Positions 1 to 7,845 of a stretch of 13,478 nt of DNA are shown here, in pieces. Origin of the DNA: Verrucomicrobiaceae bacterium (lineage in GTDB: Bacteria > Verrucomicrobiota > Verrucomicrobiia > Verrucomicrobiales > Verrucomicrobiaceae); the NCBI GenBank assembly GCA_021151605.1, contig JAGKWZ010000161.1, positions 1 through 13,478 on the forward strand, in the 5' to 3' direction. The notes under the pieces are model-generated. The model ran no database searches. It was not told where the DNA came from and saw nothing but the letters and a program-made list of their open reading frames with translations. A program made the position numbers and the translations under genes. Numbering within the stretch: the stretch's first letter is position 1; each line of letters begins with the position of its first letter.

Positions 1-28
1 ACCAAACTCAGTCAATCAAGCCCCACCC

Positions 29-1213
29 ATGAAAGACCATCTCGACCTCTTCATCATGATCGACGCCTGCGGGTGGGAGATCATCAAAAAGCGTCCGCAT
101 TTCCTCCAGCACGCTGCGCCGCATCGTCGCAAACTGGAGAGCGTTTTCGGTTACAGCAGCACCTGCGTGCCCAGCATCCTCAGCGGTCGCTGGCCGGATG
201 AGCATCAGAACTGGTGCTACTTCATCCACGATCCAAAGAACTCGCCCTTCGCCTCCCTGAGCTGGCTGCGCTGGCTTCCGAAGGCTCTCACCAGCCGCCG
301 CATCGTTCGTCGGCACCTCACGAAGATCGTGAAGCGCTTCCTCGGATTCCAGGGCTACTTTGACCTCTACAACATCCCCTTCCAGCGCATTCACCTCTAC
401 GACTTCACGGAAAAGAAAAGCCCACTGAAGCCCAAGGGCATGAATCGCGGCGAAAACATCTTTGATCAGCTTGAAGCGAAAAAGGTGCCCTACTTCGTCA
501 CGAATCCGGATTTGAGCGAGGAAACCAATCGCGACCGCCTGAACGCCGACATCACCTCAGAGCGCATCCGTTTCGCTTTCCAATACTGGGCCGGCCTCGA
601 CGGCCTCCTGCATCGAGTCGGCAATCAGTCCCCTGAGATCGACACCAAACTCGCCGAATACGAAGCCTGGATCACTCAAACGCTCGAACTCGCCCATCAA
701 CACTACCGCAGCGTGACACTGCATGTGTTCAGCGACCACGGCATGGCAAACTGCGATGAACACCTCGATCTAGCAAAGCAAATTGACGCCCTCGGCCTCC
801 GCATCGGCAAGGATTACAACGTCGTCTATGACAGCACCATGGCCCGCTTCTGGTTCTTCAATGACAACGCCCGCCAACGCATCACCTCAGCGCTTCAAAC
901 CGTAAACGAAGGCCGCATCGTCCCAGATGACGAACTCAAAGCCATGCGTGCCCACTTTGAAGATGGCCGGTTTGGCGAACTCATCTTCCTCGTCCGCGAG
1001 GGCACACTCATCGTCCCCAGCCACATGGGTGAGCGCCCAATCCGCGCCATGCACGGCTACCACCCGCATGACCCACAGAGCTACGCCACGCTCTTCAGCA
1101 GCACGCCTGAAGTGCCTGCCGACATCACCCACATCCCGCACATCCACCGCCTCATGGCACAAGCCATCGTACCTGCCTCTGCCTCATCCAACATTCACGC
1201 CCTCGCCGCCTAA
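29..1213 (+). CDS. Alkaline phosphatase superfamily (type I phosphodiesterase-like) protein
   Basis: A 394-residue protein with the metal-binding pattern of the alkaline phosphatase/NPP/sulfatase superfamily. The sequence shows Asp12 in FIMIDACGW, a probable nucleophile region GYSSTCVPS (Ser44/Thr45) followed by the typical SGRWPDEH, then Asp191 and His195 four residues apart in LDGLLH, Asp236-His237 in FSDHGM, and His342 in HGYHP. This is the full set of ligands for two metal ions, so the enzyme is probably active in hydrolysing or transferring a phosphoester or similar group. No signal peptide or membrane segment is evident, so it is probably cytoplasmic. The start is chosen because the conserved first strand begins at once; there is no Shine-Dalgarno, and the start is preceded by CCCCACCC. 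It lies four bases before the methyltransferase remnant and probably shares its transcript. The substrate is unknown; a glycan-linked phosphate or nucleotide-sugar is only a guess from context. Confidence 0.85.
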   Translation: MKDHLDLFIMIDACGWEIIKKRPHFLQHAAPHRRKLESVFGYSSTCVPSILSGRWPDEHQNWCYFIHDPKNSPFASLSWLRWLPKALTSRRIVRRHLTKIVKRFLGFQGYFDLYNIPFQRIHLYDFTEKKSPLKPKGMNRGENIFDQLEAKKVPYFVTNPDLSEETNRDRLNADITSERIRFAFQYWAGLDGLLHRVGNQSPEIDTKLAEYEAWITQTLELAHQHYRSVTLHVFSDHGMANCDEHLDLAKQIDALGLRIGKDYNVVYDSTMARFWFFNDNARQRITSALQTVNEGRIVPDDELKAMRAHFEDGRFGELIFLVREGTLIVPSHMGERPIRAMHGYHPHDPQSYATLFSSTPEVPADITHIPHIHRLMAQAIVPASASSNIHALAA

Positions 1214-1217
1214 TCTC

Positions 1218-1858
1218 ATGACTCTGTCCTATCCCAGCTTCATCCAAAACTTCCTCACGCGCTGGCACTTCAAGTACACCTTGCCCGCCAAAAAGCGTGC
1301 CACGCTCCACAGCGTTCATCTCGACATCAGCAGCCTCTCCCCGCTGATGAAAAACCACATCCTGCAGGACCGCTACGAGTTTCAGGAACGCCGACTCGTC
1401 CAGCAGTGCCTCACCAAAGACGATGTCATTCTCGAACTCGGCGGAGCCATCGGCTTTATCGGCCTCTTTTGCCGCAAGGTCATCGGCGTGAAGCATCACC
1501 TTACCGTCGAGCCGAATCCCAACACCCTCGCCATGCTGCGCCGGAACTACGCGCTCAATCAGATAACAGCATCGTCACCGCCAACGACAATGCCACGCAG
1601 ATCACCGTGCCGTCATTGAGCCTGCACACCATCGTAAAGCAAATGGCAGCCTCTCCCACGGCCCTCATTTGTGACATCGAAGGTGCTGAGACCTATCTCG
1701 ACTTCACTCAACTCCCCAAAACTGTCACCCGAATCATCATCGAGCTTCATCCCAGCATCGTCGGTGAAGCCGCCAACCAACGCGTCATCGACCAGTTCCA
1801 CGCTCTCGGTTTCAAAACTCAAAGCGTCGAAGAGAACACCTGGCTGTTCGTGCGGTGA
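1218..1858 (+). pseudogene. FkbM-family SAM-dependent methyltransferase, frame-disrupted
   Basis: The N-terminal half is read from ATG 1218 in one frame: about 70 residues, then the SAM-binding glycine motif ILELGGAIGFIG, the acidic strand end VEPNP, and a helix ending RRNYALNQ. That frame runs on to a stop at 1619 with meaningless sequence. From about 1560 the coherent protein continues in a different frame: NSIVTANDNATQ, then VPSLSLHTIV, the FkbM hallmark CDIEGAETYL, the strand IIIELHP and the end NTWLFVR, with its stop at 1856-1858. Only about 13 residues separate the two halves, where FkbM proteins normally have several tens, so an internal deletion of a length not divisible by three fits better than a single-base error. 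Intact family members O-methylate sugars or other small molecules. The gene directly follows the phosphodiesterase-like gene. A sequencing or assembly fault is the alternative; no slippery heptamer is seen at the joint. Confidence 0.8.
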
Positions 1859-1888
1859 CGAATCCTTTTCTTTAGTTGGTGTGGTTGA

Positions 1889-1926
1889 AGGGCCGGAAGA
1901 TTCATTTCTTCCGGCCCTGTTTTTTT
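1889..1926 (+). terminator. Strong intrinsic terminator after the methyltransferase remnant
   Basis: A perfect 12-base-pair stem (AGGGCCGGAAGA, 1889-1900, pairing with TCTTCCGGCCCT, 1907-1918) closes a six-base loop and is followed by G and seven T (1919-1926). This is a classic Rho-independent terminator on the plus strand. It lies 30 bases after the methyltransferase stop and separates the first transcription unit from the flippase. Confidence 0.93.
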
Positions 1927-1938
1927 GGCAAATCCAAC

Positions 1939-1970
1939 GACTACCACCCACCTGCGGGGATTGTCCCTTC
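1939..1970 (+). promoter_or_regulatory. Conserved pre-gene motif, copy 1 (before the flippase)
   Basis: The stretch contains CCACCCACCTGCGGGGATTG, with its TGCGGGG core at 1953-1959, 48 bases before the flippase start. Nearly the same block occurs at 13451-13470 at the end of the window, and weaker relatives occur before the genes at 7890 and 10281. This copy and the one at 10215 are also both introduced by GGCAAATCC (1927-1935 and 10215-10223). It follows the terminator directly, so a promoter or 5'-leader role is plausible, but no standard -10/-35 pair is obvious. Confidence 0.5.
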
Positions 1971-2000
1971 ACTCTTCATAAGCCACACTTCGGAACGCAC

Positions 2001-3581
2001 ATGACTTACACCGACGTTCAACACCGCATCTGGAGCAACGCACTCTCCAATTACCTTCGCACCGCTGTCGGCATCGTTGTGGGGCTTGTGACCTTCAGAT
2101 TGCTCTATCAATCGCTGCCAAAGGAGGCATTTGGTTTCTGGTCGCTGCTGTGGAGCGTTTTCGGCTATGGCATCCTGCTTGATTTTGGCTTCGGATTCGC
2201 CGCGCAGAAGCGTGTGGCCGAGCTTTCCGTTTCCAAAGACTGGCCACAGCTCAGTCGTGTGCTTAGCACGATTCTCTTCTTCTACCTGGCGGTTGCCATC
2301 GGGCTCGCCGGAGTGGTCACGCTTGGGTCTCATCAGCTTATCCAGCTCTTCGATGTCTCTCCCGCGAACCATGACGAGTTTCGCATCGCACTGATCGTCT
2401 TCTTCGCCGCCATCGGGCTCGCGTTTCCGCTCGGCATCTTCCCGGAGATCCTGCGGGGACAACAGCGCATCAGCCTGGCCAACAACATCACCACCGGAGC
2501 CATGCTGGCGCGTCTGGGCGTCATCGCCTGGGCTGTTTACGCGGGCTGGAGCTTCATGAGCATCATGATCACCGCACTGTTCTTCGCGCTGGTGCCAGAC
2601 TTGCTCGCCGCTTTCTTTGCCCTCAAACACATGCCCGAGGTGCGACTGCGCCCACAGCTCTTCTCACGCTCGATGATGCGTGAGACGATGGCGTTCTCCA
2701 TCTTTGCCTACATCAGCACCGCCACGAACATCATTCTCGGCAAAACCGACCAACTTGTGCTCGGCGCCACGCTTTCGGTCAGCGCAATCGCGCTGTATCA
2801 AGCTGGAGCCAAGGTGGCTGAAGTCTTTGCTCAATTCACAAAGCAGCTTCAGGACACGCTTTCGCCTGCGGCTGCTCATTTGCATGCCAGTGGTGATCAT
2901 GACTCCGTGCGGGACCTCCTCCGCCGTGGCACGCGCTGGAGTTCGCTGATCTCCACTCCGCTCTACATCTTCTGCGCGTTTGAGCTGGAGCATCTTCTCC
3001 ACTTGCTCACGGGCGAGGCCACGATGAATCGCGAGACCGTTCTGGTAGCCCAGGTGCTGCTCTTCTGGTTCTACACCTCCACCCTCACGCACAGCGTCAG
3101 CAAGCGCATCTACATGATGACCGGTCATGAGCGCCGCCTCATGTGGCTCGGCATCGGCGAGGCTGTGGCAAATCTCGCACTCAGCATCACCCTTGTGCTC
3201 ACCTTCCGCAGCGTCGTCAGCGTCGCCATCGGCTCACTCATACCCACGCTCTTCTTTGGTTGGTTTAAACTCTGGCCCTGGATGGCTCGCGACATCGGCA
3301 TCCATCCTTTGCGCCTGCTACGCGAAACCCTCCTCGCTCCGGTGCTTTGCAGCCTGCCTGCCGTGCTCATCCTCGGCATTGCCCCCCACTTTCCTCCGCT
3401 TCAAGGCGGTCTCCTGCTCTCGACGTTCCTACCGGGCGGCCTAGCCGCCACCGTGACGGTATGGGCGTTGTGGCAAGCCGCCTTGAAGCCGGAGGAACGC
3501 ACCGCCATACACAGCCGCTTCTTCAGGGGCAAAAGCCCCAACCCTCTCGCCTCTGGAGAAGCTGGCTACGTCGCCCCGTAA
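2001..3581 (+). CDS. Wzx-like polysaccharide flippase (MOP superfamily)
   Basis: A 526-residue, very hydrophobic protein with about 12 or more predicted membrane segments by eye, starting near residue 20 (TAVGIVVGLVTFRLLYQSLP). The N-terminal sequence, with an early segment followed by EAFGFWSLLWSVFGYGILLDFGFG, is the familiar start of oligosaccharide flippases, where a G-x-GxxxR-like first helix pair precedes the loop. Later segments include ILGKTDQLVLG, typical of the seventh to eighth helices. Length is slightly above the usual 420-500. It would move undecaprenyl-linked sugar units across the inner membrane. ATG 2001 is chosen because the same frame remains open upstream only through the terminator and the methyltransferase gene; there is no Shine-Dalgarno. 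The last about 12 residues (from LASGEAGYVAP) look like read-through of an intergenic repeat rather than a conserved tail. It heads the glycosyltransferase run. Confidence 0.88.
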   Translation: MTYTDVQHRIWSNALSNYLRTAVGIVVGLVTFRLLYQSLPKEAFGFWSLLWSVFGYGILLDFGFGFAAQKRVAELSVSKDWPQLSRVLSTILFFYLAVAIGLAGVVTLGSHQLIQLFDVSPANHDEFRIALIVFFAAIGLAFPLGIFPEILRGQQRISLANNITTGAMLARLGVIAWAVYAGWSFMSIMITALFFALVPDLLAAFFALKHMPEVRLRPQLFSRSMMRETMAFSIFAYISTATNIILGKTDQLVLGATLSVSAIALYQAGAKVAEVFAQFTKQLQDTLSPAAAHLHASGDHDSVRDLLRRGTRWSSLISTPLYIFCAFELEHLLHLLTGEATMNRETVLVAQVLLFWFYTSTLTHSVSKRIYMMTGHERRLMWLGIGEAVANLALSITLVLTFRSVVSVAIGSLIPTLFFGWFKLWPWMARDIGIHPLRLLRETLLAPVLCSLPAVLILGIAPHFPPLQGGLLLSTFLPGGLAATVTVWALWQAALKPEERTAIHSRFFRGKSPNPLASGEAGYVAP

Positions 3582-3589
3582 ACGCCTCG

Positions 3590-3630
3590 CCGTAGCTCGG
3601 CTTTCCCGGACCGAGACCGAACGTAACTCG
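3590..3630. repeat. Palindromic intergenic repeat, copy 1 (partial)
   Basis: Starts CCGTAGCTCGG and forms the hairpin CTCGG (3596-3600) / CCGAG (3611-3615); it continues GACCGAACGTAACTCG, which resembles the start of a second unit. A matching right-half sequence, CTCGCCTCTGGAGAAGC followed by TGGCTACG, sits just upstream at 3546-3570 inside the flippase reading frame, so GGCTACG and CGTAGC can pair across the stop codon. It is the most diverged of the four copies. Confidence 0.6.
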
Positions 3631-3693
3631 TCTTCCTTTCGCTCATCAATCCCCCAATCCTCTCACCTCTGAAGAGGCAATCTACTTCCAGCC

Positions 3694-4986
3694 ATGCACA
3701 TCTCACACATCCTGCGCAAATACGAGCCAGCTCAATGGGGCGGCACGGAGACGGCTGTGTTGCGTCTCATCCAGGGGCTGCAAACGCATGGCATCTCCTC
3801 CGCAGTTCACTCCCCGCATGGATCCACTACCTGCGAGCGTGATCCCATCTGCGACGCGGGAGGCAAAGTGAGCCGCTACCACGCCTTCGCCCCCGTCTGG
3901 GGCATCTCACAGCGGCAACGGGAAGAACTTGTCTCCTGGGGCGGCAATCTCTTCTCCTTCGACCTCTTCGCTCAGCTACTGCAAAGCCCTGCGGATGTCA
4001 TCCACTCACATGCGCTCAATCGCATCGCAGGCATCGGACTCCGAGTGGCTAGGTGGAAAAAGATCCCGCATGTCGTCACGCTTCATGGTGGTGCGCTCGA
4101 CATCCCGGTCGAGGTAAATGAAAAGCTCACCGCTCCACTTCAAGGCGGCTTCGAATGGGGCAAGGCTCTCGGTGCACTCGTGCAAAGCCGACGCGTTTTA
4201 GAACTCACCGATGCCATCTTCACCTGCAATCCGCGTGAGGCTCAGCTGCTCCAGCAAAAGTATCCGCATCAGCGTGTCATCGTGCAGCCTCACAGCGTCC
4301 CCGCCGCGCAGTATGCCGTGGATCATCGTTCCGCTGCATTGAAGGCCTTTCCGCAAATCACAGGTCGAGACCTAATCGTCAAAGTCGCCCGCCTTGATCC
4401 CGCCAAGAACCTCCCCTGGCTCGTGCGCCAGCTTCCCGAGATCAAGCGCCGCCATCCGAAAGCCATGCTCGTCCTCATCGGCGCGGGCACCACTCAGCAT
4501 GTCGTCGAGGAGTTAAATCGCGAGATCGAACGCCTGGGTCTGCAAAACGACGTGCTGCTCACTGGCGGCCTCGCCTCGGGTTCTCCCGAACTCATCGGCC
4601 TCATCCAGCAGGCGCGAGTCTTCACTCTCAGCAGCACTGCGGAGCCCTTTGGCATCGTCATTCTTGAAGCCTGGGCTGCTGGCACACCTGTGATCTCATC
4701 ACGCACCTCCGGCCCTCTCGATCTGATCGACCACGGCCGCACCGGCCTGCTCTACGATCTCGAAATGCCTTCGACCTTTCATCGAGCCATCGACGCCGTC
4801 TTTAATGATGACAGCCTGCATCGCCAACTTCGCGAACAGGCCCGCGCCCATGTTCTAGCCGAGTTTGATGTGCCCAGCATCGCAGGGCGAGTGGCCAAGG
4901 TTTATGGTGATTTGCGTGAGGAAGTCGCTCGACGCGCGAAGCCTGCTCTGTCCAGAATCGCAAAACCAGTGCAAGCCATCCCATGA
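3694..4986 (+). CDS. GT4-family glycosyltransferase
   Basis: A 430-residue GT-B fold glycosyltransferase. The N-terminal half begins with the strand HISHILRKYEPAQ and the glycine turn WGGTETAV (Gly16-Gly17), typical of the acceptor domain. The C-terminal half has the donor-side strand LIVKVARLDPAKN and the GT4 E-x7-E motif as AEPFGIVILEAWAAG (Glu317 and Glu325), which binds the nucleotide-sugar. Family members are retaining enzymes using NDP-sugars at the inner face of the membrane; the sugar and linkage cannot be read here. The last about 25 residues (rich in Ala, Arg, Lys and Pro) follow the usual end of the domain. The 112 bases between flippase and this gene hold only the repeat and a small hairpin (CCTC TGAA GAGG, near 3667-3678). 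The stop overlaps the next start as ATGA, so the two are translationally coupled. Confidence 0.93.
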   Translation: MHISHILRKYEPAQWGGTETAVLRLIQGLQTHGISSAVHSPHGSTTCERDPICDAGGKVSRYHAFAPVWGISQRQREELVSWGGNLFSFDLFAQLLQSPADVIHSHALNRIAGIGLRVARWKKIPHVVTLHGGALDIPVEVNEKLTAPLQGGFEWGKALGALVQSRRVLELTDAIFTCNPREAQLLQQKYPHQRVIVQPHSVPAAQYAVDHRSAALKAFPQITGRDLIVKVARLDPAKNLPWLVRQLPEIKRRHPKAMLVLIGAGTTQHVVEELNREIERLGLQNDVLLTGGLASGSPELIGLIQQARVFTLSSTAEPFGIVILEAWAAGTPVISSRTSGPLDLIDHGRTGLLYDLEMPSTFHRAIDAVFNDDSLHRQLREQARAHVLAEFDVPSIAGRVAKVYGDLREEVARRAKPALSRIAKPVQAIP

Positions 4987-5834
4987 CCACGCCGCCGCTC
5001 ATCAGCATCGTCATGCGCTCCTACAATGAAGCCTGGGCGCTGAAGGAGACTCTGCCAGCTCTCGCGGCGCAGGATTATCCAAACGTGGAACTCATCGTCA
5101 TCGACAGCGGCAGCACCGATGGCTCACAAGATCTCATCCGTGCGGCCAATCCCGCACACTTCATCCAGATCACGCCGCAGGAGTATAATCCCAGCCGTGT
5201 CATGAATCACGGCATGAGGCTCGCCAAGGCAGATCGCGTGCTTTTTCTCAATGCTGACGCCACCCCTCAGGGATCGAACTGGCTTCGGCCGCTTGCCGAT
5301 GCCCTGCTCGATGAAAAAGTCGCCGCCTGCTTCGGACGCCAGATTCCACGGCCCGATTGTCAGGCCGTGTTCGCTTGCGATTACGACCGCTGCTTTGGCC
5401 CCAACCGTGAGTCTGCCAAGTGGGATCACTTCTTCAGCATGGTCAGCAGTGGACTGAGAAAGGATGTGTGGGCGCAGCGCGGCTTCCGCGAAGACCTGCA
5501 ATACGCTGAGGACGATGAATACACCCGCTGGTGCAAAGCCCGCGGCTACGAGGTCCACTACGTTCCCGAATCCGTCGCCATGCACAGCCACAACTACACG
5601 CCTGCTCAGGCTCACAAACGCGCCCAGGGCGATGCTCGTGCCCTGGCACAGGCTGGCAGTATCACACCACGTGACAAGAGCTGGCTCCAAACTGTCGCCT
5701 TAGGTGTCATCAATGACGCCCGGCACGATTTAACATGGCTTCTCGCCAATAAACGGCTCTCCGAGTTTCCCCACGCTCTCCGCATCCGCTGGAACCAGCG
5801 CACCGGCAAGCATGCCGGATTTGCTCAAGCGTAA
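4983..5834 (+). CDS. GT2-family glycosyltransferase
   Basis: A 283-residue GT-A fold enzyme. The start ISIVMRSYNEAWALKETLPAL and VELIVIDSGSTDGS are the classic GT2 N-terminal nucleotide-binding strands. The DXD-like motif is Asn90-Ala-Asp92 in LFLNADATP, so the first acid is replaced by Asn, as in many GT2 rhamnosyltransferase-like proteins. The probable catalytic-base region is Glu176-Asp177-Asp178 in YAEDDEYTRWC. GT2 enzymes invert stereochemistry and transfer NDP-sugars in the cytoplasm to lipid-linked acceptors. There is no transmembrane segment; the C-terminal helical tail (about residues 230-283) may associate with the membrane surface. Its ATG overlaps the stop of the GT4 gene by four bases. 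The TAA stop lies inside a palindromic repeat. It converges on the histidine kinase gene. Sugar specificity is unknown. Confidence 0.92.
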   Translation: MTTPPLISIVMRSYNEAWALKETLPALAAQDYPNVELIVIDSGSTDGSQDLIRAANPAHFIQITPQEYNPSRVMNHGMRLAKADRVLFLNADATPQGSNWLRPLADALLDEKVAACFGRQIPRPDCQAVFACDYDRCFGPNRESAKWDHFFSMVSSGLRKDVWAQRGFREDLQYAEDDEYTRWCKARGYEVHYVPESVAMHSHNYTPAQAHKRAQGDARALAQAGSITPRDKSWLQTVALGVINDARHDLTWLLANKRLSEFPHALRIRWNQRTGKHAGFAQA

Positions 5835-5902
5835 CTCAGCTCTTCCAAAGCCGAGAACGAAGTCTTCAGACGCACGACTCGGCTCTGAAGAGCCAAGCTA
5901 GA
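5830..5902. repeat. Palindromic intergenic repeat, copy 2
   Basis: Runs from CGTAACTCAGC to GAGCCAAGCTAGA and fills the gap between two converging genes. The left half pairs CTCaGCT with AGCcGAG; the right half makes the clean hairpin GGCTC TGAA GAGCC. The middle shares TTCCAAAGCCGAG with copies 3 and 4. The TAA stop of the GT2 gene (5832-5834) is inside it. A further small hairpin TTGGC CTA GCCAA follows at about 5904-5916, overlapping the kinase stop codon. It may act as a two-way transcription barrier, though no T-run follows. Confidence 0.75.
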
Positions 5903-5908
5903 TTTGGC

Positions 5909-7762
5909 CTAGCCAAGAGCCACCCGCAGATCAGCAGGCTTAAGTGGGGACGAAAGCACCACATCGGCCAATTCATTGCCTTTCCTGCCAGTATCGCTAT
6001 TCAGCAGGATGAGGCGTGCCGAAGGCATCAAGCCTCGAATCGACTTCAAATCGTCCGGAGTGGCCACACTCGCATCCACAACGCAGATGGTGATGGCACT
6101 CAGCTTCGGCAATTTTTGCAGTGCCTCAAACGAGGCCACAGCTGACACTGACGCCCCAGTCTTTTCGATCACCCGCGTCGCCAGCATGGCCATCATGGAA
6201 TCATCCGTCCAGAGCACAGCCTGACGGCTCAGTGGCAGCATTTCATTCCCAAAGCTCTCCACCCGCACTTCCACATGAAAGGCACTTCCCAGCCCAGGCT
6301 CTGATTCCACCCATAGACGGCCATTCATCTCGTCACACAGTCGCTTGCACAGAGCCAGACCCATACCTGTACCACCGTAGCGACGCGTGGTCGTACCATC
6401 CACTTGGAAGAGAGGCTCAAAGAGACGTTCCAAATGATCCGCATCAATACCGATCCCCGTGTCCTTGATGGTAAAGTGAAGGAGCCCACCTTCACCCTCA
6501 CTGGTAGCACTGACATCGATCGTGATGCCGCCCGATTCAGTAAACTTGATCGCATTCGACAGAAGCTGTGACAGAACCTGCCGCAGAAAAGCCACATGAC
6601 CTTTAAAACGCGAAGGACAGTCGTCTGCGATGGATTGCTTGAATGAGAGACCTTTCTCCCGCAGTTCCGAATCATGAGTCTGCAGTACTGCATTTAGCAA
6701 AGAGCGTAAACCGACCTCCTCAGACTCGGTATTTAAACGACGCGAATCCAACTGCGTAAACTCCAGAATACTCGTCAGCGTCGCCAGCAGTGATTCCCCC
6801 GATTTGGACACTGCATTGAGCATCCCTCTCTGCGTTTGATCAAGTTCCGTCTGCCCCAGCATCTCGCTCATGCCAAGAACAGCATTCAGCGGTGTCCTCA
6901 ATTCATGACTCATGGCCCCGAGGAAGTCTGCCTTCACCCTTTCTGCCGTGGCAGCCGCGTCAGAAGCCCGCAAAACCTCCGCCACCGAGATCTGCAACCG
7001 CCGATGATACCAGGCCATCCACGCACCGGCCAGATAAGCCAGAAACAAGACCCCTGTCGCGCTTAACGTGGCCACATGTCTAAGGCCAGAGCGGTGCAGT
7101 TCATAGTCTTCCAGCGATATATCCACTCCAGCCACAGCCACGAGTCCGCCATTTGAATCAAACATGGGCGCAAAACCGCTCATAAAGGTCCCCCACCGGT
7201 CTGTGTAGGGCACCTGATCCACCCTGGCCAGGCCAGTGCGTAAGACCTCCAGGAGTGTGGGGCTTGGGTGCTCATAGATCTCCATCAGCTTCGCACGATC
7301 ATTCATCCCGTCACGATCCGCATCTCCGTCAGGTGTTGCGTCCAGCACAAACCGCACTCGTGATCCATCAAGAATGCAGGTGTAGGCAAACTTGATCATA
7401 TGGCTTGAATCCACTGCCATTTTGGCTGCGTCCAGCTTCCGAACCTGTTGGTGATAGGCGGCTGAGAGATCTTGCTCAGGCTTCCTCAGGCTTTCATGCA
7501 CATCGACGTCAATGACCTCTGTCATCACACGGGCCGCACTCAGCAGTTGATCGTGGATTCCATGTTTCAGAATCTGATCTGCTTTATGGTACATGTTCCA
7601 GACCACGATCATCATCGGCACCATCACCAGCAAAAAAGTCACGAAGCCGACGGACACCGGTCGCCATTTAAACCAGAATTGAGCACGACGCTTGAACGCG
7701 TCTTTTGATAATTGGGTGACAGGCACGATGACTTGGGTTGGGAGGAACGAAAAAATAGCCAT
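5909..7762 (-). CDS. Membrane sensor histidine kinase with C-terminal receiver-like domain
   Basis: A 617-residue hybrid-type kinase on the strand opposite to its neighbours. Transmembrane segment 1 is at about 37-56 and segment 2 at about 232-252, enclosing an extracytoplasmic sensor of about 170 residues. That sensor contains an Asp-rich loop, DGDADRDGMND (145-155), and the stretch DRWGTFMSGFAPM, which looks like a Cache/PAS-type fold. There is no HAMP. The kinase core has the H-box SHELRTPL (His286), N-box LLSNAIKF (Asn403), G1 DTGIGI (434-439) and G2 GGTGMGLAL. Residues 514-617 resemble a receiver: Asp520-Asp521, probable phospho-acceptor Asp563 in VVDAS, but Ser605 stands where the conserved Lys precedes Pro, so phosphotransfer may be altered. 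ATG 7762 is preferred over the TTG one codon earlier. No response regulator with an output domain is nearby. Control of the glycan locus is inferred from position only. Confidence 0.92.
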   Translation of the reverse strand: MAIFSFLPTQVIVPVTQLSKDAFKRRAQFWFKWRPVSVGFVTFLLVMVPMMIVVWNMYHKADQILKHGIHDQLLSAARVMTEVIDVDVHESLRKPEQDLSAAYHQQVRKLDAAKMAVDSSHMIKFAYTCILDGSRVRFVLDATPDGDADRDGMNDRAKLMEIYEHPSPTLLEVLRTGLARVDQVPYTDRWGTFMSGFAPMFDSNGGLVAVAGVDISLEDYELHRSGLRHVATLSATGVLFLAYLAGAWMAWYHRRLQISVAEVLRASDAAATAERVKADFLGAMSHELRTPLNAVLGMSEMLGQTELDQTQRGMLNAVSKSGESLLATLTSILEFTQLDSRRLNTESEEVGLRSLLNAVLQTHDSELREKGLSFKQSIADDCPSRFKGHVAFLRQVLSQLLSNAIKFTESGGITIDVSATSEGEGGLLHFTIKDTGIGIDADHLERLFEPLFQVDGTTTRRYGGTGMGLALCKRLCDEMNGRLWVESEPGLGSAFHVEVRVESFGNEMLPLSRQAVLWTDDSMMAMLATRVIEKTGASVSAVASFEALQKLPKLSAITICVVDASVATPDDLKSIRGLMPSARLILLNSDTGRKGNELADVVLSSPLKPADLRVALG

Positions 7763-7793
7763 CAAAGACAGCTACGCATCCGTTTGGTCCACC

Positions 7794-7803
7794 CCCAATT
7801 GGG
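7794..7803. promoter_or_regulatory. Palindrome in the divergent region (possible operator)
   Basis: CCCAATTGGG is a perfect ten-base palindrome, extendable to ACCCCCAATTGGGAGT (7791-7806) with one mismatched pair. It lies in the 127 bases between the divergently read kinase (start 7762) and the glycosyltransferase (start 7890), where an operator or paired promoters would be expected. It is short enough to be chance. Confidence 0.3.
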
Positions 7804-7821
7804 AGTAACCCATGCATTCTA

Positions 7822-7845
7822 AGCCCGCACTTGGGGGGAATGACA
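7822..7845 (+). promoter_or_regulatory. Conserved pre-gene motif, copy 2 (before the GT4 gene)
   Basis: CCCGCACTTGGGGGGAATG, with the TGGGGGG core at 7832-7838, 58 bases before ATG 7890. Around that core it agrees with the copy at the window end at most positions from eight before to four after. Its location argues that translation starts at 7890, not at the in-frame ATG 7812, which would place the motif inside the gene. Confidence 0.4.

Noticed and set aside
1550..1570. Programmed ribosomal frameshift in the methyltransferase
   Set aside because: No slippery heptamer or following pseudoknot-like stem is seen, and the short spacing between conserved halves points to lost sequence instead.
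1671..2000. Upstream extension of the flippase frame to an ATG at 1671
   Set aside because: It would run through the methyltransferase coding sequence and the strong terminator, adding residues with no membrane-protein character before the natural Wzx N-terminus at 2001.
5836..5902. Intrinsic terminator for either converging gene
   Set aside because: Hairpins are present but neither strand has a following T-run; the sequence is better explained as a copy of the dispersed repeat.
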